64,000 nucleotides of DNA from assembly GCF_000421645.1 (NCBI RefSeq), contig NZ_ATXK01000007.1, positions 1-64,000 on the forward strand. Reading direction: 5' to 3'. Positions 8,547 to 16,713 of the stretch are shown here, one piece after another. This stretch comes from Aurantimonas coralicida DSM 14790 (GTDB taxonomy: Bacteria > Pseudomonadota > Alphaproteobacteria > Rhizobiales > Rhizobiaceae). Under the pieces are notes generated by a model, which searched no databases, was not told the DNA's origin, and worked only from the letters and a program-made list of their open reading frames with translations. Each line of letters begins with the position of its first letter. The first letter of the stretch is position 1. The position numbers were made by a program, and so were the translations under genes.

Positions 8547-9470
8547 TCAACCCCTTTTAACGGGAGATAGCGCGGTAGCCGAGCGGCGCGAGCTCCCCTC
8601 CATGTCAAGGATCCGACCCGGCGAAACTCGGAATCGGACGACGTCCGCGAGAGCCGAGAGATTGCCTTTCAGACGGCCGCGACGGTCGATCTGCGCATCG
8701 CCCCGAAGGCTTCCGAAGATGTTGGCGAGAACATTGCGTCCCATCTGTGCGAGTGCACGCGGAGTCGACATCGTGCCCTTGGCGATGAGACGGCTCGGAT
8801 TTGCGATCTGCGAGTAGCCAAGTCGCAGGCCGGGTTGGCGCCCGGAGCGCACGCCGAGATGCACGCCTACCGCCCCTGCCACCTTCAGGCAGCGACCATG
8901 TGCGGCCAACGCCCGGCTGAAATCGACGTCCTCGAGCCAGCCATAGAGTGGGAGCTCTTCGTCGAAAGCAAGAGAGTGTTCTTTGACGGGCTGCAACCGG
9001 ATCGCCATGTTGCAGCCATAGGCATTGTAGACTGGTTGGATCAAACAACTATTGCGGTCAGCTTGATAAATAATCGCGAGCGAGTCCGAAAACGCTATCG
9101 GCTCACCGAGAATGCCGTCCGCGACCACGTGCCCGGTGGCGATTACGGCCGTCTCGTCGGCGGCGAAGGCCGCCTTCATGCGCCGCACATAGTCCGGCGC
9201 GGGGGTGAAGTCATCATCAAGGAACACTAAGAAATCGGACTGCGCGTCCAACGCGTCTGCGATAATCTGGTTGCGCTGACGCGTCAGGCCCCGCGGCCCG
9301 ACGACGACGTGGACGTCGGGACAACCAGACATGTCGCCGGCGTCCTCCCACGCCGGCACGCAAACCACGATCCGATCGCCCGGATCGAGAATTGAAGCGA
9401 GGTAGACAATGGTGTCGCCCAGCGTTTGCGGGCGCCCAGCTGAGGCGATTCCGATTGTCGCTCGTATCAT
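8547..9470 (-). CDS. Glycosyltransferase family 2
   Basis: A 307-residue GT-A fold protein. It shows the N-terminal nucleotide-sugar region (TIGIASAGRPQTLGDTIVYL), GLTRQRNQII (about 82-91), the metal-binding FLDDDF (about 104-109), and the downstream EDVDFSRAL motif (about 192-200) that supplies the ED acceptor-site residues. These are standard features of inverting family 2 transferases. The 5' end overlaps the exoP-like stop by 4 bases (ATGA type), so it is translationally coupled within the export operon. It most likely adds one sugar of the EPS repeat unit; the donor is unknown. Confidence 0.85.
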   Translation of the reverse strand: MIRATIGIASAGRPQTLGDTIVYLASILDPGDRIVVCVPAWEDAGDMSGCPDVHVVVGPRGLTRQRNQIIADALDAQSDFLVFLDDDFTPAPDYVRRMKAAFAADETAVIATGHVVADGILGEPIAFSDSLAIIYQADRNSCLIQPVYNAYGCNMAIRLQPVKEHSLAFDEELPLYGWLEDVDFSRALAAHGRCLKVAGAVGVHLGVRSGRQPGLRLGYSQIANPSRLIAKGTMSTPRALAQMGRNVLANIFGSLRGDAQIDRRGRLKGNLSALADVVRFRVSPGRILDMEGSSRRSATALSPVKRG

Positions 9471-11245
9471 GCATGCCCCCGCGGGACTTTGTTGACGATG
9501 GCACCGAGCACCGTGCCCCCAAGCGTGCGGAATACATCAACTGCCGAAGCGGCAGCCTCCAGCCCGCTGCGGCCATGGCTCGCGACAAGAAGAATGCCGT
9601 CTAGTTCCGGAGCTATCGCGCGCACATCAGGTGTTGTGGAAAACGCCGCCAGATCGACGATTACCATGTCGAAGCGGCTTTTGAGGTCTTCGAGCTTAAG
9701 CGCAGTGCGCTGAGATCCGAGCCGAGCTGCCGGACTTGCGCCCGGGGATGAGCCGAGCGGCAGAAAAACGAGCTCATCGGTGATCGGCACGAACGCCTCA
9801 CTGAGGCGGGAACTGTCTTCCAAGAGCTCTCCAAGACCGGGCCCGCTGTCCCGCAAGAGCGATAGGCTCAACTCGCCGTTCGGTGCCGCATCCACGAGCA
9901 GGGTCCTGCAGCCCGACGCGGCGGTGAATAATGCCAGTTCGAGCGCAATCGACGATGCACCCGAGCCGGGGTCCAGCGGAACAAGGCCGATCAGCGAAAC
10001 CTTCTTCCGGCGTAGCGCGGACACAAAGGCGCCTAGTTCCTCAATGCCTGGGATCGTAGGCCTCAGATAGGCAAAGCCCGGCGCGCCGGGCTTCGATTTG
10101 GCGAAACGCGAGCGTAGACGCCGCACCTTCCAGCCCCGCGTCTTGCGCGCGTTGACGACGAAAGGAAGTTGCGCAAGTTCGGCGAGATGATCGGCTCGGT
10201 GGAGACGTTTGTCACCCGCATGGCGTGCCAAGCCCGACATTAGCCCGAGCCCCGCCCCGAGCAATAAGGCGAAGGCGAGGACCAGTCCCGATCGGGGCCG
10301 CGCTTTTGTCAAAGGCGGCGTTGCGTTGGAGATCACCGTCGCATCTGACATCGGATAGGAGATGCGCTGTTTGACTTTGGTATACTCGGTCAAGGTGTTC
10401 TCGTACAGCGCGCGCTGGGCATTGGCCGCGCTCTCCAGTTCAGCGAGCTGAAACTGGTTGCGTGGCCCTGTACCGCCGCCCTTGAATGCGGCAAGCGCGG
10501 CCGCCGCCTTGGCGAGCGCGCTTTGCTGCTCGGCGACGAAACGACCCAGCCATTCGCTATAATGCCGCGCACCGTCGGCTTTCATGGCGAGATTCTTCTC
10601 TATGTAATGTGCTGCGAGAGAATTCGCAATCTTTGCGGCAAGCTCGGGATCGTGCCCGGAAGCGGTGATCTCTATGATCATTGAGCCCCCGACGCGTCTG
10701 AGGCTGACGAGCTCCCGAAGTCGCGCTACAGCACGATAAAGGGGATCGATGGCATCCGCAGAATCGACTGAAGGGACGTCGAGTATAGTTCCCGCCATCT
10801 CGACGCCATCGCTGTACCGATCTACTTCAACGATAAGGCTCAGGAGCCAGCTTTTAATCTGTCGACGCAGGTCCTTCTCGGTCGCGGTGAAATCAGGATC
10901 ATCTATTAGATCCAACGCTGAAGCGGTGGCGGCAAGGACGTCGGTTGAACGGGCGACCTCGATCTGCCCTTCCACAAAGGCATTCTCCGCCGAAGCATTC
11001 TGCGCCGGGTCTCCGGCGGTGGTGAACTCCACGAGCAGCTGAGTGGCCGCCACATATGTGGGCTTCGTAACCCAAAGATACGCCGCGGCAAGCGCACCGA
11101 CCAGAACAGGCCCCGCCAAAATCCACATCCACCGCTGGCGCAGGAAAAATGCAATGTTGCGCCAGGACAGCCGGTAGGCGTCCGCAGGAGGTTGGCCGCC
11201 CGGCAATGCGAACACAGTTGGGTACTGCGTAGTGTGGGTAGACAT
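9467..11245 (-). CDS. ExoP/Wzc-like polysaccharide co-polymerase with degenerate kinase domain
   Basis: 592 residues. The N-terminal Wzz domain has a first membrane helix (about 38-58), a periplasmic coiled-coil region, and the proline-rich second helix (PRSGLVLAFALLLGAGLGLM, about 318-338). The C-terminal cytoplasmic part has the ParA/BY-kinase fold: LLVDAAPNGEL (Walker A') and MVIVDLAAFSTTPDVRAI (Walker B). However, the P-loop reads DPGSGASSIA, lacking the lysine of GxGKS/T, and no tyrosine cluster ends the protein. So it should control chain length and export but probably cannot autophosphorylate. ATG 11245 is the first Met; no strong ribosome site is seen. Gene order with exoY, exoF and exoQ types resembles succinoglycan loci. 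Confidence 0.85.
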   Translation of the reverse strand: MSTHTTQYPTVFALPGGQPPADAYRLSWRNIAFFLRQRWMWILAGPVLVGALAAAYLWVTKPTYVAATQLLVEFTTAGDPAQNASAENAFVEGQIEVARSTDVLAATASALDLIDDPDFTATEKDLRRQIKSWLLSLIVEVDRYSDGVEMAGTILDVPSVDSADAIDPLYRAVARLRELVSLRRVGGSMIIEITASGHDPELAAKIANSLAAHYIEKNLAMKADGARHYSEWLGRFVAEQQSALAKAAAALAAFKGGGTGPRNQFQLAELESAANAQRALYENTLTEYTKVKQRISYPMSDATVISNATPPLTKARPRSGLVLAFALLLGAGLGLMSGLARHAGDKRLHRADHLAELAQLPFVVNARKTRGWKVRRLRSRFAKSKPGAPGFAYLRPTIPGIEELGAFVSALRRKKVSLIGLVPLDPGSGASSIALELALFTAASGCRTLLVDAAPNGELSLSLLRDSGPGLGELLEDSSRLSEAFVPITDELVFLPLGSSPGASPAARLGSQRTALKLEDLKSRFDMVIVDLAAFSTTPDVRAIAPELDGILLVASHGRSGLEAAASAVDVFRTLGGTVLGAIVNKVPRGHA

Positions 11246-11337
11246 TTGCGAACATTCAGATGGAGGCCTGGCCCGCTTGCTATGAGCCGAATTAAGGCAG
11301 TTAATCGCTTCGACTAGAAGCCGGCTTGCCTGGCGGT

Positions 11338-12033
11338 TCAGTAAGCTCCGCGCCTAGAAAACAGGACCGGAACGGTCTTGAGAATGATCTTTAGGTCAGC
11401 GGCAAGAGACCAGTTCGTGACGTAGCCAACGTCGAGCGCCACGCGCTGTTCATAGCCCACATCGCTCCGGCCACTCGCTTGCCATTGCCCGGTCAAACCC
11501 GGCCGAACGGCCAAATACATGGACTTGTGTGCGCCATAGAGCGCCAGTTCATCGGCAATCACCGGCCGCGGGCCGACGAGGCTCATTTCGCCTCGCAGAA
11601 CGTTTATCAACTGCGGAAGCTCGTCGAGGCTTGTGCGACGCAGGACGCTTCCTACGAATGTGATCCGCGGGTCGCATTTTAGCTTACATGACGCGTCCCA
11701 CTCCCGCCGAGCATCTGGATTCTCTCTCAACAATTCTGCGAGGCAGAGATCTGAGTCTTCTCGCATCGTGCGAAATTTCAAGCAACCAAACTGTGCACCT
11801 CGGAAACCAATCCGCGGGTGACAGTAGAACACTGAACCCTTGTCGGAAATCTTGATGATCAACGCAAGAATGATCATCAAGGGAAACAATGCGACTATGG
11901 CACATAGCGATACTACGACGTCGAATATTCGCTTAAGAGTCCCGCCGAGCGCCACCTGCGACTCACCTGTGTTGGTGGCATTATCTACTAAACGGAGCCC
12001 CGGAACGCTAAGCCTTCTCGAGTAATTTTCCAA
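11338..12033 (-). CDS. exoY: ExoY-like undecaprenyl-phosphate sugar-1-phosphate transferase
   Basis: 231 residues. One N-terminal membrane helix (KRIFDVVVSLCAIVALFPLMIIL, about 34-57) is followed by the bacterial sugar transferase catalytic region: KFRTM (about 86-90), RRTSLDELPQLINVL, GPRPV (about 152-156) and RPGLTGQWQ (about 175-183). These are the conserved blocks of ExoY/WbaP-type enzymes that start the repeat unit by moving sugar-1-phosphate (galactose in ExoY) onto undecaprenyl phosphate. The start is TTG at 12033, supported by GGAG seven bases upstream. A CRP-type palindrome lies 60 bases upstream of the start. The gene heads the minus-strand EPS series. Confidence 0.9.
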   Translation of the reverse strand: MENYSRRLSVPGLRLVDNATNTGESQVALGGTLKRIFDVVVSLCAIVALFPLMIILALIIKISDKGSVFYCHPRIGFRGAQFGCLKFRTMREDSDLCLAELLRENPDARREWDASCKLKCDPRITFVGSVLRRTSLDELPQLINVLRGEMSLVGPRPVIADELALYGAHKSMYLAVRPGLTGQWQASGRSDVGYEQRVALDVGYVTNWSLAADLKIILKTVPVLFSRRGAY

Positions 12034-12092
12034 GGTTTTACTCCAGATTCTGCTTCTCTAAATTCAGGATGACGAAGGGTTCCCATCCTGTC

Positions 12093-12108
12093 TGTGACCC
12101 CGGTCACA
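12093..12108. promoter_or_regulatory. Perfect CRP/Fnr-type palindrome upstream of exoY
   Basis: The sequence TGTGACCCCGGTCACA is a perfect inverted repeat of TGTGACC and fits TGTGA-N6-TCACA, the CRP half-site pattern. It sits 60 bases upstream of the exoY TTG start, a normal distance for activation or repression. A Crp/Fnr-family regulator is encoded nearby at 13208-13936. Confidence 0.6.
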
Positions 12109-12122
12109 AAGTTAACTTTCGG

Positions 12123-12476
12123 TTAAACACGTTCGCAGGGCCTCGTCACCGGCAGCCTGCGCAAGAGATAGGGATAGATCTTGTGGCCCGGCGCAGGTTT
12201 CGAGGTGTTCGGCCTGCGGTAAATCGCCTCGATCGCCAGTCGCTTCATCAGCGTCGCGACATGAAGGCGGCCGACGACTATGCCTTCCCCGCCGAGGATG
12301 TCGCGCAGCATCCGGCTACCGGCAAAGGGATATTCCAGATGCAGCTCGTCGATCCGCCGCATCAACGCGAGGTCGGCGGAGGGAACCGGGCGCGGCAGGT
12401 AGTAGACGCTCCCCCGGCTGATCCCGAGTTCACGTGCCTGCCGGGCGATCGGCAGATCGTGCGACCGGTCGATCAT
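12123..12476 (-). pseudogene. IS3-family transposase OrfB, truncated
   Basis: Begins with MIDRSHDLPIARQARELGISRGSVYYLPRP, the N-terminal region of IS3 OrfB, then RRIDELHLEYPFAGSRMLRDIL and KIYPYLLRRLPVTRP. The frame ends there with unrelated residues and a stop. The normal continuation (WAxDITYI, the DDE core) is absent, so the gene is cut to about 115 of 270-280 residues. Confidence 0.85.
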
Positions 12477-12787
12477 CGTCTTGCGCTCGGCAACAGTCCG
12501 ACCTTGTCGAGCGCGCCTTCCAAAAAATCGTTCGCCAGCGTCAGCTCCCCAATCTTGGCATGCAGCGTCTTCACGTCGACCGTCGGCGCCGCGGCAATAG
12601 CAGTCGCTTCCGGCCCAAAGACACCGGCGGCACCTTCCAGGAGCCGGGAACGCCACTGCGTAATCTGATTGGGATGCACATCGAACTGCTGTGCCAACTC
12701 GGCCAGCGTCTTCTCACCGCGCACCGCAGCGAGCGCCACCTTCGCCTTGAAGGCAGAGCTGTGGTTCCGCCTGGGTCTCTTTGTCAT
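12473..12787 (-). CDS. IS3-family transposase OrfA
   Basis: 104 residues. The N-terminal helix-turn-helix (SSAFKAKVALAAVRGEKTL, then QFDVHPNQITQWRSRLLEGA, about residues 10-52) and the C-terminal coiled coil (KTLHAKIGELTLANDFLEGAL, about 73-94) are those of IS3-family (IS2/IS407-like) OrfA. AGGAGAGACG precedes the ATG. Its stop overlaps the orfB start. The partner orfB is truncated, so it can at most bind IS ends. Confidence 0.8.
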   Translation of the reverse strand: MTKRPRRNHSSAFKAKVALAAVRGEKTLAELAQQFDVHPNQITQWRSRLLEGAAGVFGPEATAIAAAPTVDVKTLHAKIGELTLANDFLEGALDKVGLLPSARR

Positions 12788-13207
12788 CGTCTCTCCTGAT
12801 CACGGCCATCCTGGCCGCCTTCAGGCAGACAATCTACTCAGCCCGCTGTGCAGATTGGCCAAGCCACCTCAGTTTCCACCCGGCATCGAGGCGGCCGCTC
12901 AACCCTTTCGAAATGGCCTCTCAAAGAGGTAGTCGCCATGCGACGCATGCTGCGATCAGATATGGAAGAGCAACCGCGTGAAAGTTGGAACTCACCCGGG
13001 CAGAGGTACAGAAGTTCACCTGCCCCGGTCTTCGACGACCGCTATTCCCTCGTTGAATTTAAGGGCGCTTCGGAGGCTCGCAGTAGGAGTCGATCGGTCT
13101 TTATCAATTCTAGTGTTGACCTCACGTAATCCCTCATGATTAAGATAATTTTCGGATTTGCTTGATGCCGCTGCGGCAGTCCTTGCGATCCATCCGCGCA
13201 TATTACG
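12788..13207. other. Intergenic region upstream of the Crp/Fnr gene
   Basis: 420 bases. The left part probably includes the remaining end of the IS3 remnant. A 63-codon plus-strand frame at 12938-13129 has an AGAGG site before its ATG but encodes a low-complexity Arg/Ser-rich sequence without recognisable family. I do not call it a gene. The AT-richer stretch at 13110-13165 is the likeliest promoter area for the regulator. Confidence 0.45.
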
Positions 13208-13936
13208 ATGCGGAGCAACCAGTGTGGCATAGTATCGCGCATGATGACCCATAGTGATCGGAAATCTGCACCGTCATCCGTCGTGCCCTGCAATTTCGAT
13301 GCAGGTGTTTCCGCCGATCTGCCGTTTCCAGCCGCCGCGCACCGGAGCTTTCGACGCGGAGACGTTGTGATGGGCGTTGACGCTTCAAGCGACACATTTG
13401 CGTTCGTTAGATCTGGAATCGTTAACGGCGTTGCATCGCACTACGACGGACGTGAATTCATCCTAGACGTTCTGAGCAAAGGGAGGTTCATCGGCGAATT
13501 CGAGGTCCTTCGCCGATGTTCGTCGTCCCTCGAATTTCGGTCGGCGACCGACTGCACGCTCGATTATTATGACGGACGTCATCTTCGCGAACTCTGTCGG
13601 CGCGATGAGGAGTTTAAAGAGCGGATCCTTCGGCGCGCGCTCGAACGCGTCGTTGAACTCGAAGAACGCGTAGTCGACAAGGCTTATCACAGCCTTCCGG
13701 TGCGGGTAGCCAAGGTACTCTTGCGCCTATCTCGCGTCTATGGATCTGAGACCGGCGTTGACAGCGACGAGTTGGCGATTCTCCAGCATGATCTCGCCGC
13801 CACCCTTCCGGCGTCTCGCGAGAAGGTGAACAAGGCTTTGCGGCGTCTGCGCGAACACGCTGTGGTCGATATCCAGCACGGGGTCATCCGCATTCTCGAT
13901 CGAAACGCCCTCAGACTTCATGCGGAATCCGATTGA
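13208..13936 (+). CDS. Crp/Fnr-family transcriptional regulator
   Basis: 242 residues. The N-terminal half is a cyclic-nucleotide-binding beta-roll (FRRGDVVMGVDASSDTFAFVRSGIVNG, GREFILDVLSKGRFIGEFEVL, about 50-115), followed by the long dimer helix (about 135-165). The C-terminal winged helix-turn-helix is VDSDELAILQHDLAATLPASREKVNKALRRLREHAVV (about 185-222). No cysteine cluster of Fnr type is visible. The start is uncertain: ATG at 13208 lacks a ribosome site, and ATG pairs at 13241/13244 are alternatives. It lies beside the EPS genes and a perfect CRP-type palindrome precedes exoY, so control of EPS synthesis is plausible but inferred. Confidence 0.8.
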   Translation: MRSNQCGIVSRMMTHSDRKSAPSSVVPCNFDAGVSADLPFPAAAHRSFRRGDVVMGVDASSDTFAFVRSGIVNGVASHYDGREFILDVLSKGRFIGEFEVLRRCSSSLEFRSATDCTLDYYDGRHLRELCRRDEEFKERILRRALERVVELEERVVDKAYHSLPVRVAKVLLRLSRVYGSETGVDSDELAILQHDLAATLPASREKVNKALRRLREHAVVDIQHGVIRILDRNALRLHAESD

Positions 13937-14129
13937 ACAGCGGCACGCGCGACTCCTCTCGGCCCCAAACGTGGCACAGGCAGTTAACATCTGGACCAGG
14001 TCTGGCGAAGTCGGACTCACCTTCTGGATCTGCGAGCATGCGGGCGTTCACAAACGGGGGGGGTGGCGCGGGGATCACTGACCCTATTCCGCCCCGCGCA
14101 TATCAGAGTTTCGGGATTGGGGATCGCTA

Positions 14130-15485
14130 GTGCCAAGTCTTTGTCAACAATCCCAGTCGAAGCCTGAGGGGACTCTCGTCGCGCTCCAGCGACCGGTGCA
14201 GGACGTCTCCTTCCGGCGGCCCCTCACCCATGGCGTCGGTCGGCTGGTCGTCATCGATGATTATTCTCTAGCGCGAGGCGGTGCAACAGCGTTGGCACTT
14301 GCTTGCGCCAAGGGAATGCGCGCGGCGAACATTCCTGTGGTCTATCTGTGCGGCGACGAGGGCGACAACGAGGAGTTGCGCACACTCGGGATCGAGGTAG
14401 TCGCCCTGGGGCAGAAGGATCTGCTTCACACCTCGCGTATGCGGGCGTTTACAGTAGGCCTTCACAATCTCGCGGCACGACATCTGATCGAGCAGTGGAT
14501 TGCGCGCTTCGACGATGAGCGGACCGTCTATCACGTACACGGCTGGTCCAAGATTCTCTCGCCATCGATCTTCGCGGCGTTGAAGCCCGTGGCCCGTCGT
14601 TGCGTGATCCACGCTCACGACTTCTTTGCTGCCTGCCCGAACGGCTCCTTCTACGATTATCGTCGAAACGTGATCTGCGAGCGGCGTCCCTTGAGCTCCA
14701 GTTGCGTCTTAGCCCGATGCGACAAACGGAGTTACGCCCAGAAACTCTGGCGGGTCGCTCGCGGCTCGAGCGTGGCCGCGGGGCTCTCCGGCGAGCCGGA
14801 CTTCGCGAAAATCGTCCTGCTCCACCCTCAAATGGTCGAGTTCTTCGTGCGAAGCGGCTATGATGAGAACCGGCTGACGACGATCCGCAACCCGGCGGGT
14901 GCCTTCACGACAGAGCGAATCTGCGCTGAAGCAAACGATGAATTCGTCTTCATCGGACGCCTAGACGAGGAAAAAGGCATCGAAGATGTCCTGACTGCCG
15001 TAGAGAAGTCCGGTGTCCGGCTTAAAGTCATCGGCGACGGGCCACTCATCGAGCGCGTACGCGCCAGCACCGGTGATGTGAAGGCCACGGGGTGGCTGTC
15101 GCATGCTGAAATTGCAGGGACGATCAGCAGCGCCCGAGCTCTCGTCATGGGTTCGCGTTATCCGGAGCCGTTCGGCATGGTTGCAATAGAGGCGGCCAAG
15201 AGCGGATTACCCGTCATTCTCCCAAAGAGCGCGTTCCTAGCCGGCGAGATGACCGCTGCCGGTTTCGCTATCTCCTGCGATACGCGGGATGCGGACGCCT
15301 TCGCTCATGTCCTGACCGATTATGCGAGATTCTCTGAAACTGAGGTCAAAGGAATGAGCGAACGAGCTTATAGCCTATCTCCCGCTTTTTCCCTTAACCA
15401 CGACACTTGGTGTGTCGCGCTTCAAGACGAGTATCACGACATCTTGGGTAGAGAAGCTTTAGTCACGATCGGTCGGGATCGATGA
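14130..15485 (+). CDS. Glycosyltransferase family 4 with Cys-rich insertion
   Basis: 451 residues, GT-B fold. The N-terminal domain has SLARGGATALALACAKGM and HVHGWSK. The C-terminal donor site has FIGRLDEEKGIEDVL (about 272-286), VIGDGPL, and the EPFGMVAIEAAKSGLPVI motif (about 348-365). A cysteine-bearing segment HDFFAACPNGSFYDYRRNVICERR to CVLARCDKRSYAQKLWRV (about 163-213) is typical of one GT4 subgroup. The start is GTG at 14130 with GGGGA seven bases upstream; no in-frame ATG is well placed. It is the first of three closely spaced plus-strand EPS genes. Sugar donor unknown. Confidence 0.85.
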   Translation: MPSLCQQSQSKPEGTLVALQRPVQDVSFRRPLTHGVGRLVVIDDYSLARGGATALALACAKGMRAANIPVVYLCGDEGDNEELRTLGIEVVALGQKDLLHTSRMRAFTVGLHNLAARHLIEQWIARFDDERTVYHVHGWSKILSPSIFAALKPVARRCVIHAHDFFAACPNGSFYDYRRNVICERRPLSSSCVLARCDKRSYAQKLWRVARGSSVAAGLSGEPDFAKIVLLHPQMVEFFVRSGYDENRLTTIRNPAGAFTTERICAEANDEFVFIGRLDEEKGIEDVLTAVEKSGVRLKVIGDGPLIERVRASTGDVKATGWLSHAEIAGTISSARALVMGSRYPEPFGMVAIEAAKSGLPVILPKSAFLAGEMTAAGFAISCDTRDADAFAHVLTDYARFSETEVKGMSERAYSLSPAFSLNHDTWCVALQDEYHDILGREALVTIGRDR

Positions 15486-15492
15486 CGCTCTG

Positions 15493-16713
15493 ATGATGAT
15501 CGGAACGACGATGGAAGCGGATCTGGCAACCGCAGAAGACACGGCCACGGTAAGCAGCGCCGGAACTGCAGGATCGCCAGACTTGGCTACCCTGCGCGTC
15601 GCCATCGTTCACTACTGGCTCGTATCAATGCGAGGCGGTGAAAAGGTTATCGAGCAACTCTGCAAGCTCTTCCCGCAGGCCGATATTTTCACACTCGTTT
15701 GCGACCCATCGCGGCTTAGCGACGATCTTAGATCGAAAGCCATCCACACCTCGTTTCTGCAGCGGATTCCGGGAGCCCGTCGACATTACACCAAGATGTT
15801 GCCGCTGATGCCCTTCGCGCTTGAGCAGTTTGATCTGCAGGATTACGATCTGATCCTTTCGAGCGAATCTGGGCCGGCTAAGGGGATCGTCCCCCGGTCT
15901 GACGCGGTGCATATCTGCTACGTTCATTCGCCGATGCGCTATGTGTGGGATCAGTTCCACGCCTATCGCCGGGAACTTTCCCTTCCGGGTCGTCTGGCTA
16001 TGACGCTGGCCGGCCCTCCCCTCCGAGCCTGGGATGTAACCACCGCTGCTCGGGTCGATACCTTCGTTGCCAATTCATATTATGTGGCCGGGCGGATCCG
16101 GCGCTTCTACAATCGCGCGGCCACGGTCGTTTATCCGCCGGTCGCTGTGCTTGATTTTCAGCTTGCCCGAGACCGGGGTGACTTTTACCTCTGCGCCGGA
16201 CAACTAACTGGATACAAGCGCGTTGACATCGCAGTCGAAGCCTGTACCGCCACCGGTCGCAGTCTCGTCGTGATCGGAGAGGGAGAGCAAGAGAAACGGT
16301 TGAAGAGGACAGCCGGCCCCTCCGTCCGGTTCCTTGGTCACCAGCCCTTCAGCGTCTTGAAGGATCACCTGACGCGCTGCCGTGCCCTTCTTTTTCCCGG
16401 CGTGGAAGATTTCGGCATCGTGCCGATCGAGGCCATGGCCTCGGGCCGCCCCGTCATCGCTTTCGACGCCGGCGGCGCGAAGGAAACCGTTTCGAATTCG
16501 GACGTGGGTCTGCGCTTTCCTAGCCAAAGCGCGGCATCGCTTATCGAAGCTCTGGATGAGTTCGAACGGCGGGAAGCTAACTTTGATCCTCTCGCGATCC
16601 GCGTCCATAGTAAGCAATTCTCCGAAGCGATCTTCCGCAGTCGGTTCGAGGAGGTCGTAAGACGCAGTTTTGCGAGGTGCCGCGCGGGCGGAGCCGAGGC
16701 GGTGTCCCCATGA
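15493..16713 (+). CDS. Glycosyltransferase family 4
   Basis: 406 residues. The N-terminal domain contains VAIVHYWLVSMRGGEKVIEQL (about 36-56), HTSFLQRIPG and the HSPMRYVWD motif (about 144-152). The C-terminal donor domain has AGQLTGYKRVDIAVEA, VIGEGEQEKRL and GVEDFGIVPIEAMASGRPVIAF (about 304-325), with the E-x7-E pattern of retaining GT4 enzymes. It follows the previous GT4 gene after 7 bases, and its stop overlaps the flippase start (ATGA). ATG codons at 15493, 15496 and 15511 are all possible. Probably a mannosyl- or glucosyltransferase of the EPS repeat unit. Confidence 0.85.
   Translation: MMIGTTMEADLATAEDTATVSSAGTAGSPDLATLRVAIVHYWLVSMRGGEKVIEQLCKLFPQADIFTLVCDPSRLSDDLRSKAIHTSFLQRIPGARRHYTKMLPLMPFALEQFDLQDYDLILSSESGPAKGIVPRSDAVHICYVHSPMRYVWDQFHAYRRELSLPGRLAMTLAGPPLRAWDVTTAARVDTFVANSYYVAGRIRRFYNRAATVVYPPVAVLDFQLARDRGDFYLCAGQLTGYKRVDIAVEACTATGRSLVVIGEGEQEKRLKRTAGPSVRFLGHQPFSVLKDHLTRCRALLFPGVEDFGIVPIEAMASGRPVIAFDAGGAKETVSNSDVGLRFPSQSAASLIEALDEFERREANFDPLAIRVHSKQFSEAIFRSRFEEVVRRSFARCRAGGAEAVSP

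Larger units (their letters stand above)
12123..12787 (-). mobile_element. IS3-family remnant, right part deleted
   Basis: Contains an intact orfA and only the first third of orfB, which stops abruptly at 12123 after LPVTRP, just before the integrase core. The terminal repeat at the truncated end is lost. The remnant lies between the exoY promoter region and the Crp/Fnr gene and reads leftward. The element may extend some tens of bases right of 12787, but no inverted repeat was recognised there. Confidence 0.8.

Noticed and set aside
12938-13129. 63-codon plus-strand frame with an AGAGG site before ATG
   Set aside because: Arg/Ser-rich product without recognisable features in a region next to IS debris.
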